A stretch of DNA of 64,000 bases from Actinobaculum sp. 313 (lineage in GTDB: Bacteria; Actinomycetota; Actinomycetes; Actinomycetales; Actinomycetaceae). Each line of letters starts with the position of its first letter. Within the stretch, counting starts at the first letter, position 1. Made by a program: the position numbers and the translations under genes. The stretch covers positions 496,001 through 560,000 of the forward strand of contig NZ_CP029033.1 in assembly GCF_003073475.1 (NCBI RefSeq). Reading direction: 5' to 3'. Positions 54,635 through 61,804 of the stretch are shown in pieces. The notes beneath the pieces were generated by a model. That model made no database searches and had not been told where the DNA came from. It saw only the letters and a list, made by a program, of their open reading frames with translations.

Positions 54635-56362
54635 ATGGCGGAGAGAATCGGCAGAGTCGAGGCGAAGGCGGCTGATGCGAGGAATAGTGCGCAAGCGCGG
54701 GAGGATAGCTCGCAGGCACAGGAGAGCGGCGTGCACGCGCGGGAGAATAGCTCGCAGGCACAGGAGAGCAGCTCACAAGCACGGGAGAGTTACGCCCACG
54801 CACAGGAGAATGTGGATGAACGCGGGCGGCGAGCGCTCCGGCAACTCATTGGGACACCGGAGCCGGATACTGCGGCGAAATTGGCCGTCTACTCACCGCT
54901 GACTGGCAGCCGCATCGGGGCATTACCGGTGGCGACTCCGCAGGACATTGCAGAAACAGCACGCCGCGCGAGAGTGGCGCAGCAGGCATGGGCGGCGACC
55001 CCGATCAGTCAGCGTGTGCGAGTGCTGCGCTCGTATCAAACCCTGGTATGGCGTGAGCAGGACGCCCTGCTCGACCTCATTCAGTGGGAAAGCGGGAAGG
55101 CCCGCGCCGACGCGTTCGAAGAGCTCGCTGATACGGCGATGACGGCTCGCTATTACGCGAACACTGCGGCTCGGCATCTGGCTGACAGGCGGCGCCGAGG
55201 CGCAATTCCGCTGCTCACTGACACCCAGATCCACCGCCACCCGAAGGGGTTAGTAGCGGTTATTGCGCCATGGAATTATCCGCTTACCCTGGCGGTTTCC
55301 GATGCGATTCCGGCCCTTGCGGCGGGCAACGCCGTCGTCGTCAAACCGGCCAGTCTCACGCCGTACACCGCCCTGGCCGCGCGGCATTTGCTGGTACGTT
55401 CCGGCCTTGATCCCGATCTGTTCCAGGTGGTTATCGGATCGGGTTCCGCGGTGGGGGCGGCGCTGGTTGACGAGGCCGACTACCTCATGTTCACCGGGTC
55501 GTCTCAGGTGGGAGCGAAAGTCGCCGCTCAGGCGGCAGGTGCGCTGATCGGAGCGTCGGCGGAGCTGGGCGGAAAGAATGCGCTTATTGTGCGCGGCGAC
55601 GCCGATATTGCGCGCAGTGTGCGCGGTGCGATCAAGGCGTGCTTCTCCAACGCCGGCCAACTGTGCATCTCTATTGAACGAATGTACGTTCACCGTGCCG
55701 TGTGGGATCGCTTCGTCCCCGCCTTCGCGGAGGCTGTTAATGAACTGCGGGTTGGTACCGGACTTGATTGGGATTCTGACCTCGGCGTGCTGATTGACAG
55801 TCGGCAACTCGAGAAAGTACGGGCGCATGTAGACGAGGCATTGGCTAAAGGAGCGGTTGCGCTCGCGGGTGGCACGCCGCTGCCCGCCATTGGGCCAACG
55901 GCTTTCGCACCCACGGTTCTCACCGGGGTCACGGAAGAGATGAGGGTCTACCGCGAGGAAACCTTCGGACCCGTCGTCGCCGTCTACCCATTTGCCGACG
56001 ACGCCGAGGCGATCCGTTCCGTTAATGACACGCCGTATGGACTCAATGCGTCGATTTGGACTCGGGATGTTCGGTATGGGCGGGCAATGGCACGGCAGAT
56101 TCAGGCGGGAACGGTCAATATCAACGACGGGTACACCGCCGCGTGGGCGTCGCTGGCTGCACCCATGGGCGGGATGAAGAACTCCGGCCTGGGTAGACGG
56201 CATGGCGCGGAGGGCATTCTGAAGTACACGGAGTCACAGACAATCGCGGTGCAGCGTGCGATGGGAATTCAGGCGCCGGGCAGCGTTGGGACGGAGACGT
56301 GGGCGCGCACCATGCGCTTATTCTTACGCGCTACGGCGCGAATTCCGGGGTATGACAGGTGA
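54635..56362 (+). CDS. NAD(P)-dependent aldehyde dehydrogenase (succinate-semialdehyde type) with repeat N-terminus
   Basis: A protein of 575 residues; the family normally has ~490-520. The enzyme domain is complete: APWNYPL substrate-channel Asn, cofactor-site GSSQVGAKVA, catalytic Glu ~310 (ELGGKN) and Cys ~344 (GQLC), EETFGPVVAV and GGMKNSGLGRRHG. It most resembles GabD2-type enzymes that oxidise succinate semialdehyde or related aldehydes. The first ~65 residues are hydrophilic hexads of the SQAQES/HARENS type, encoded by tandem DNA repeats, and have no counterpart in the family. Translation might start further in, but no good ribosome site is seen. Confidence 0.88.
   Translation: MAERIGRVEAKAADARNSAQAREDSSQAQESGVHARENSSQAQESSSQARESYAHAQENVDERGRRALRQLIGTPEPDTAAKLAVYSPLTGSRIGALPVATPQDIAETARRARVAQQAWAATPISQRVRVLRSYQTLVWREQDALLDLIQWESGKARADAFEELADTAMTARYYANTAARHLADRRRRGAIPLLTDTQIHRHPKGLVAVIAPWNYPLTLAVSDAIPALAAGNAVVVKPASLTPYTALAARHLLVRSGLDPDLFQVVIGSGSAVGAALVDEADYLMFTGSSQVGAKVAAQAAGALIGASAELGGKNALIVRGDADIARSVRGAIKACFSNAGQLCISIERMYVHRAVWDRFVPAFAEAVNELRVGTGLDWDSDLGVLIDSRQLEKVRAHVDEALAKGAVALAGGTPLPAIGPTAFAPTVLTGVTEEMRVYREETFGPVVAVYPFADDAEAIRSVNDTPYGLNASIWTRDVRYGRAMARQIQAGTVNINDGYTAAWASLAAPMGGMKNSGLGRRHGAEGILKYTESQTIAVQRAMGIQAPGSVGTETWARTMRLFLRATARIPGYDR
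54690..54815 (+). repeat. Tandem repeat inside the 5' end of the aldehyde dehydrogenase gene
   Basis: Five to six copies of an 18-24 bp unit such as AGCTCGCAGGCACAGGAG alternate with GCGCGGGAGAATAGCTCG. All copies keep the reading frame. Confidence 0.75.
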
Positions 56363-56442
56363 CGTGCCTGATTTCGTCTTAGCCCCGTCTGCTGCCTAGC
56401 GGCTATTGGCAGGGTGGTGCTCCTGGGGGCCGATAGGGTGGC

Positions 56443-56613
56443 CTTTCCGCCTACCGGCAGGGTGGTTTGTAAGAAGTGTAGGGTTTTTCGAGAAGTATCG
56501 TGAATTTGCCTCTACTTCTTCATATTCCCTACATTTCTTGGCTGTTTTCTTGGCTGTCGTGTGGCTGGAGTCGGACGTTGATCGGGGTGACAGGGCACTG
56601 GCGCCGAGCGCGG
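56443..56613. repeat. Long direct repeat copy 1 containing nested palindrome R1
   Basis: Palindrome R1 is 56471-56539. Outer arms AAGAAGTGTAGGG / CCCTACATTTCTT (one G-T pair) and inner arms AGAAGTA / TACTTCT share one dyad centre at 56505. The surrounding sequence, from CTACCGGCAGGGTGG through GTGTGGCTGGAGTCGGAC to GCGCCGAGC, recurs at 57110-57263. It lies between convergent genes. Confidence 0.85.
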
Positions 56614-56637
56614 CCGTACCGGGGCGCTGCATGCTGT

Positions 56638-56706
56638 AAGAAGTGTCGGGTTTTTCGAGAAGTGTCGAGAATTTGCCTCTACTTCTTGATGAGCCCGACA
56701 CTTCTT
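56638..56706. repeat. Nested palindrome R2 (compensated variant)
   Basis: Outer arms AAGAAGTGTCGGG / CCCGACACTTCTT pair perfectly over 13 bp, inner arms AGAAGT / ACTTCT pair over 6 bp, and both share the dyad at 56672. Compared with R1 and R3, an A-T pair in the outer stem has become C-G on both sides. Confidence 0.88.
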
Positions 56707-56781
56707 CGCTCTTGTTCCTGGTGTGTTAGTTGTGTGGTGTGGGTGGTGTTGGGGTGGAGCGCCGTGCGCTAGGACTGCGCG

Positions 56782-56901
56782 TGTCCAAATCCCGTCCAAA
56801 CGGCCGATAAGTCGATTCGATCGATATACGAACCGGCGGAGCTCCGCGGATTTCTCGGTACGACGAGGTCGGGTTCCTCTCGTTTGGACGGGATTTGGAC
56901 A
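56782..56901. repeat. 120-bp palindromic element
   Basis: Perfect 21-bp inverted arms (inner 20 bases GTCCAAATCCCGTCCAAACG at 56783-56802, complement at 56881-56900) flank a 78-bp centre. The exact midpoint, 56841.5, is also the midpoint of a 12-bp perfect palindrome GCGGAGCTCCGC (56836-56847). Each arm contains GTCCAAA twice. No gene is encoded inside. Confidence 0.88.
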
Positions 56902-56989
56902 GTGAACACCCTTGCAGAGGACAATGAACGCCCACGCGTTGGATAGCGAACGCTCGTGCAAGGGGCAGTGATCGCCCATGCAGGGACTG
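56902..56989. repeat. Four 22-bp degenerate tandem repeats
   Basis: Four consecutive 22-bp units share the pattern GAACGCCCNTGCAG with flanking variation (TGAACACCCTTGCAG, TGAACGCCCACGCG, CGAACGCTCGTGCA, TGATCGCCCATGCA). They start directly at the right arm of the 120-bp palindrome. Confidence 0.7.
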
Positions 56990-57059
56990 ACACCGTTGCG
57001 GGCGGGTAGGACCTTCGTTTCGTGCCCCGCCTACTGCCTACTGGCTACCGGCAGGGCAG

Positions 57060-57263
57060 TCCTTCTCGCCGCAGGCAGGGCGGCCTTTCCGCCTACCTGC
57101 AGGGTGGCCTTTCCGCCTACCGGCAGGGTGGTTTGTAAGAAGTGTAGGGTTTTTCGAGAAGTGTCGTGAATTTGGCTCTACTTCTTCACATTCCCTACAT
57201 TTCTTGGCTGTCGTGTGGCTGGAGTCGGACAGCGATCGGGGTGACAGAGCACCGGTGCCGAGC
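57060..57263. repeat. Long direct repeat copy 2 containing nested palindrome R3
   Basis: GCAGGGTGGCCTTTCCGCC-type units (57072-57133) lead into R3 at 57137-57205, with the same outer arms as R1 and inner arms AGAAGT / ACTTCT around a dyad at 57171. The flank to GGTGCCGAGCC matches the flank of R1. Confidence 0.85.
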
Positions 57264-57289
57264 CCGGCAGCCGTGTGCGCCACATTCCT

Positions 57290-57454
57290 GGCGCACACCC
57301 ACCCGGCTCGGCGCTACACCTTGGCGGCAACACCTTGGCGCTACACCCAACTCGGCGCTACAACCCCACCCGCGGCGGCACCCTTCCTGGAGCAACACCT
57401 GGCGCACCCCCACCCTTCCCGGAGCAACGCCTTGGTACTGCAGCCTTCTTGGCG
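57290..57454. repeat. Degenerate repeats at the 3' end of the mannosyltransferase gene
   Basis: Copies of TTGGCGCTACACC, CTCGGCGCTACA and GGAGCAACGCCTTGG alternate up to the stop codon of the convergent gene. Confidence 0.65.
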
Positions 57455-60070
57455 CTACACCCAGCTGGGCAGCCACATGTGGATATGCCAGAAGGTGTAC
57501 GGCACGGTTTGCCCGGTCCAGATAGGCCACCAGAACGCCGCGAAAACGGTGATCACGCCGAGCACGACGCCGAAGGCCACTTTGGCTGACCTGGTGGCCC
57601 GCCGTGGCAACCACCAGTCGCGCGGCTTCTCCGGCGGTGGGGGCGGCACGTCTGCGTCCAGTTGCACCATGAACTGCTGCGCCGGAGTCAGACCTGGCGC
57701 TCCAGGTGTAGGGCTCGGTGAATAGGGACCGAACGGAGCTGGGCCCGGCACGGGGTCCACGGCACCCGCGCCGAAATCTGGCTGGGTGCTGCGCGCATGG
57801 TCCAACGGCGTGGCTGCGCCGGTCTTGGTATCGGTGCCGCTGGGGACGCCGCCCGGTCCTTCTCCGACGCCGAGGTATGCGTCGCTAGGAAGGGAGCTGT
57901 CCGTAGCACTGCTGGCATCTTCCTGCTCGACGGAGTAGCTATTACCGTCCATAGAAGAGCTGCGCGCAAGTCCATAGGCTGCGCCTGCAAAGGGGGTCGA
58001 CGCCGCTGTACCCGAAGGCTGTGCACTCGACGTCTCCGCACCCGCTGTCTCGGAAGCCGCTGCACTCGCGAGGGCTGTTCCCGATGTCTTTGTGCTCGTT
58101 ATCTCGGGACCCGTTGCGCCCGAAGGCTCTGCGACCGACGTCTCCGCCCCCGAAGCCGCCACACCCGAAGGCCCTGCCCCCGACGTCTCTGCACCCGTTG
58201 TCTCGGAACCCATTGCATCATCTGCATCATCCACGGCGCCATCGGCCGCATCGATGGCGCCGTCGGGTTCCCGGGTGTCTCCTGTGCCGTTGGCGACTCG
58301 ATTATCGGTTTCATTTTCCCCGCCTTCCTCGGTGGCGTCGTCGTCGGCATCATCGCCTACGGGCGCTCTCGGCAAACCGACTGCGGGAGAGTGCGCCGGA
58401 GCCAACGCCCCCACTAAATGTGCCAGCCCAAAGGCCAGGGCAAGTACCACGTACGGCAGCACCGCGACGGCGTAGAACTGATAAATCGTTCGGTTCACGT
58501 AAGTCAGCCACGGGGCCCAGGTAGCCAGATAACCCGCGAGAATCGCGCCTGCTCGCCAATCGTGCCGCCGAATCAGCGCCCAGATGACGACGAGAAGACC
58601 GATAAGCGCCAACCACCACACTGCGGGGTTGCCCACCGAAGTAATTGCCTGCACACAGCCACCGGAGGAATCGCACGAGGTCAACTCCGAGTCGGTGCCC
58701 TCCCAGTAGAAGGAGACCGGGCGGCCCTGGAAGAGCCAGCGCCACGCTTGCGACTGATAGGTGTGCGCTGAGTCGAGCCCGTGGTGGAAGTCCCACATTC
58801 GCTGGTGGTAGTGGATGAAATTGTTGATGATGTCGGGCGCCCAGGAGAGCGCTTTCGATTCTGTTGCCGGGTTGAGTTCGTTGGCTACCCAGTCGCGATC
58901 AAAAGAGTTGGGGTTGAGGAACCAGGAAGTCCACGCTCCGAGGTAGGCAAGCAGCGCGGTTGGGACAAGCGCGAAAAAGGCGGGGAAACCCTCGCGGAAA
59001 ACACCAGCGCCAGACCAAAGTCGCGTGCCGACCGCTCGCCGAGCGGCGATGCCCCAGAAGAGAACAAGAAGCCCGAAAACAGCAACGGCGTAGATACCCG
59101 ACCATTTCACGCCGCAGGATAGGCCCAGCAGGACGCCCGCCAGCAAAAGCCACGGACGGAAGCGAGTGCTCGGACCCCAGGGATCGCGCGGCTTTCCCTT
59201 AAGTGTGAAGTACCCGTAGGCGACCCGGTGAGCGAGTTTTGCACGCGAGGCATCGCGATCACGCAGCACCGCCCAGAATCCGGCAAGTACGAGGAAGGCG
59301 AGGATATTGTCCAGGATCCCGGTGCGAGAAAGAACGATGCCCATACCGTCAAGGGCCATTGCCACGCCCGCGAAACCGGCAATCCAAGGCGAGCGGAACA
59401 TGCGCAGCGCAATTCGGGTAATAAGCATAACGGCAAGCACGCCGAGCGCAGCGGTGGTGAAGCGCCAGCCTGCTCCGTTGTCGCTCCCGAAAAGCGCTTG
59501 ACCGATGGCCATCAGCCATTTTCCAAAAGGAGGGTGGACCACATACTCCGCATTGGTGGCCGATAGTGCGGAGTAGTCGCCATTGACGAACATCTCGTTG
59601 ATGATCGAGCCCTCGCCGGTCCAACTGCCTTCGAAGCCCTGCTTGTACAGCGAAAATGCTTCTTTGACGTAATACGTCTCATCGAACACCAGCGCGTGGG
59701 GATGATTGAGGTTCCAGAAGCGGGTGATAAAGGCGATGAGGCCGGTGAGCACGGTTGCTATCCATCCCTGGATACGCAGACGGCGCGGCACGACGACGCC
59801 CAGCGGAAGCAGCCCGAGGCGCCCACGCAACTCGTCCTCGTAGCGGCGAGCGCGCTCCGGAGTTAGGCGAGTACGGGGACGAGTACCCGGCATGGATCCC
59901 CAAGGCGTGTGTAGCTTCCTGCCGGTGTGTTTGTCTGCTCTTCGGGCAGCGTCAGGTCTCGCCTCAGCCATGCCACCGGTTGTGGGACCATCGCCGGCGA
60001 GATTCCGATCGGGTGCGTTTTCATCGATCGTCTTGTGCTCGGTCACAGGCGCGAGTCTACCGGCCTTCAC
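57455..60070 (-). CDS. pmt: Dolichyl-phosphate-mannose-type protein O-mannosyltransferase with large low-complexity loop
   Basis: A protein of 871 residues from GTG 60070 (start could be the GTG that begins VTEHK), against ~500-550 in relatives. After a hydrophilic N-terminus come the Pmt hallmarks: RFWNLNHPHALVFDETYYVK with catalytic Asp130-Glu131, NAEYVVHPPFGKWLMAIGQ, then about ten membrane helices, HHGLDSAHTYQSQAWRWLF and the C-terminal WPIWTGQTVPY...MWLPSW. It transfers mannose from polyprenyl phosphate to Ser/Thr of exported proteins during Sec translocation. Residues ~565-810 are an inserted acidic, then Ser/Thr/Ala/Gly-rich tract of ETSGAGPSGVAASGA-type repeats. The insertion sits between the last helices. 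Confidence 0.92.
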   Translation of the reverse strand: MKAGRLAPVTEHKTIDENAPDRNLAGDGPTTGGMAEARPDAARRADKHTGRKLHTPWGSMPGTRPRTRLTPERARRYEDELRGRLGLLPLGVVVPRRLRIQGWIATVLTGLIAFITRFWNLNHPHALVFDETYYVKEAFSLYKQGFEGSWTGEGSIINEMFVNGDYSALSATNAEYVVHPPFGKWLMAIGQALFGSDNGAGWRFTTAALGVLAVMLITRIALRMFRSPWIAGFAGVAMALDGMGIVLSRTGILDNILAFLVLAGFWAVLRDRDASRAKLAHRVAYGYFTLKGKPRDPWGPSTRFRPWLLLAGVLLGLSCGVKWSGIYAVAVFGLLVLFWGIAARRAVGTRLWSGAGVFREGFPAFFALVPTALLAYLGAWTSWFLNPNSFDRDWVANELNPATESKALSWAPDIINNFIHYHQRMWDFHHGLDSAHTYQSQAWRWLFQGRPVSFYWEGTDSELTSCDSSGGCVQAITSVGNPAVWWLALIGLLVVIWALIRRHDWRAGAILAGYLATWAPWLTYVNRTIYQFYAVAVLPYVVLALAFGLAHLVGALAPAHSPAVGLPRAPVGDDADDDATEEGGENETDNRVANGTGDTREPDGAIDAADGAVDDADDAMGSETTGAETSGAGPSGVAASGAETSVAEPSGATGPEITSTKTSGTALASAAASETAGAETSSAQPSGTAASTPFAGAAYGLARSSSMDGNSYSVEQEDASSATDSSLPSDAYLGVGEGPGGVPSGTDTKTGAATPLDHARSTQPDFGAGAVDPVPGPAPFGPYSPSPTPGAPGLTPAQQFMVQLDADVPPPPPEKPRDWWLPRRATRSAKVAFGVVLGVITVFAAFWWPIWTGQTVPYTFWHIHMWLPSWV
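57640..58370 (-). repeat. Coding low-complexity repeat tract in pmt
   Basis: The tract begins with an acidic run (DDADDDATEEGGENETD), passes through AADGAVDDADDAMG and about ten imperfect SGAETSGA/AEPSGA units, and ends in a Pro/Gly/Thr-rich segment. The frame is kept throughout. Confidence 0.8.
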
Positions 60071-60213
60071 TGCTCGACGCGAAAGAGCCGTGCGTTGGCC
60101 TGCCCGGGCGGCGCGTTGCGGGGCGTGTTTCTCCGCTGCGCATCGTGCTTTGAAGCCGGCGGTGGGCGGGGTGATTCGCGCATGTTAACGTGCCGACATG
60201 CGATAGTTGACCC

Positions 60214-61053
60214 ATGACGGGAACCATCGTTTTAGCGGCAACACCGATTGGGAACGACGGCGATGCATCGCCGCGACTACGCGAAGAGATGGCCAGGGCC
60301 GACGTCGTCGCCGCAGAGGATACGCGACGTTTCCTTAATCTTGCCGACCGATTGAATGTGACGGTTGGAGGCCGCGTTCTCTCGTACTACGAGCACAATG
60401 AGGCCGAGCGGGGACCTTACCTTGTGCAACTGGCCCAGGAGGGGCAGAGGGTTTTGGTGGTCACCGACGCCGGGATGCCAGCAGTTTCCGATCCGGGCTA
60501 TCGTCTAGTGAGACGGGCGGCGGACAGCGGCGTGCCCGTTACCGTGGTTCCCGGTCCTTCGGCAGTGCTATGTGCCCTGGCCGTATCCGGGCTGGCAACG
60601 GATCGCTTCTGTTTTGAAGGGTTCCTACCGCGTAAGGATGCAGAACTGCGCAATCGGCTCGGTCACCTCGGCGGAGAGGAACGCACGATGGTGTTTTTCG
60701 AGTCTCCGCGCCGGCTTCCCGCAACGCTAAATGCGATGGCGGAGGTCTTCGGTTCCGCTCGGCCCGCATGTGTGTGCCGCGAACTCACCAAGACGTATGA
60801 GGAAATTGCGCGCGGGCAGCTGGGGGAGCTTGCCGTGCGTTTCGATCACGATGTACTCGGTGAAATTGTGATCGTGGTGGCGGGCGCACAGCCCGGCGAA
60901 AGCGACATGACGGCAGCGGTTGAGGAGGTTCTTACCCTGGAGAAGGCGGGTCTGCGCTTGAAGGACGCGGCGGCGCATGTAGCTGCACGCGTCGGCATAC
61001 GTAAACGAGAGTTGTACGACGCCGCACTCTGCGCACCGACGCGAGGCGCCTAG
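60214..61053 (+). CDS. rsmI: 16S rRNA (cytidine-1402 2'-O)-methyltransferase
   Basis: A protein of 279 residues. [74 protein letters not shown] and [14 protein letters not shown] are the ordered motifs of the RsmI/YraL tetrapyrrole-methylase-fold family. It methylates the ribose of C1402 in the decoding centre using S-adenosylmethionine. ATG 60214; divergent from pmt with a 143-bp promoter gap, an arrangement common in Actinobacteria. Its TAG stop is the first codon of a 29-bp direct repeat. Confidence 0.95.
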   Translation: MTGTIVLAATPIGNDGDASPRLREEMARADVVAAEDTRRFLNLADRLNVTVGGRVLSYYEHNEAERGPYLVQLAQEGQRVLVVTDAGMPAVSDPGYRLVRRAADSGVPVTVVPGPSAVLCALAVSGLATDRFCFEGFLPRKDAELRNRLGHLGGEERTMVFFESPRRLPATLNAMAEVFGSARPACVCRELTKTYEEIARGQLGELAVRFDHDVLGEIVIVVAGAQPGESDMTAAVEEVLTLEKAGLRLKDAAAHVAARVGIRKRELYDAALCAPTRGA

Positions 61054-61140
61054 AACCTCCACCATCGCCCGGGTCCTGCTCGACAGGAAGCAATCGCCAG
61101 GTTTGAGGACATAGAACCTCCACCATCGCCCGGGTCCTGC
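61051..61140. repeat. 29-bp exact direct repeat beginning at the rsmI stop codon
   Basis: Copies at 61051-61079 and 61112-61140 start TAGAACCTCCACCATCGCCC. The first copy includes the rsmI stop. The remaining gap up to 61495 (in total 442 bp) shows no gene and must contain the promoter of the next operon. Confidence 0.88.
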
Positions 61141-61495
61141 ACTCGCTAGTGCAGAAGATGTGCACGATTTCGTGCCTGCGAGTGAGCGTGGTCGGTATGT
61201 TGCCCGCCCGGGCGGTCTTGGTAGCGAGCAGTGTTGTCAGGAATACGCGCTGGTGGATGCTCGATGGCATGCCTTGCGTAGCGCTTCGCACTCATATTTG
61301 ATACGGCATGTCGTCTTCTGGTGTGCAGCGGATTACTACGGTAGAGTGGTGATCAGTTGCAGTGCTGGCAGCACTCACCGGCTCACCGCTGGGAGGGCGC
61401 CCGGTGTTCGGGGCGGCTCGCCGTCGTGGTGGACGGATGATCGCAGCCTGTACGCGGCACTGAGATAACGAATAGGCAGACCGTGAGGGAAAGTC

Positions 61496-61804
61496 ATGTC
61501 AGAACTGTACGTAGATAGGGCGAGTCTATCGGCTGCCGCGTCAAACGCCGGTAACGCTAGCGATGATGTAGCGGGTGTGAAGATTACCGGCGGTATGACG
61601 GATGTTTCGACCGGGATGCCCGGGGCCTCGGCGCTCGACTCGACGTCGCCGGTTGGGGAAGCCGTGGACGCGATGGCGAAGAAACTGTCGGAGGCGTTGA
61701 CCGAGTACTCCACAGCATTGACAAGTGCAATGGAGTCGTATACGGCCGCAGACAACAAGACGAGTATCGACTTCGCCGCGTTTGACAAGGTGGTGGAAGG
61801 CTGA
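61496..61804 (+). CDS. Small ESX/WXG100-like type VII substrate
   Basis: A protein of 102 residues, acidic, no signal peptide. Two helical blocks: VDRASLSAAASNAGNASDDV and AVDAMAKKLSEALTEYSTAL, separated by a Gly/Ser/Thr-rich turn. The size and the pairing with a DUF1023 protein (stop-start overlap TGATG) fit small type VII secretion partners. It begins a three-gene operon that leaves the window. Confidence 0.68.
   Translation: MSELYVDRASLSAAASNAGNASDDVAGVKITGGMTDVSTGMPGASALDSTSPVGEAVDAMAKKLSEALTEYSTALTSAMESYTAADNKTSIDFAAFDKVVEG

Noticed and set aside
61160-61468. Frame between rsmI and the WXG100-like gene
   Set aside because: Two opposite frames overlap with poor composition, and the region must house the downstream promoter.
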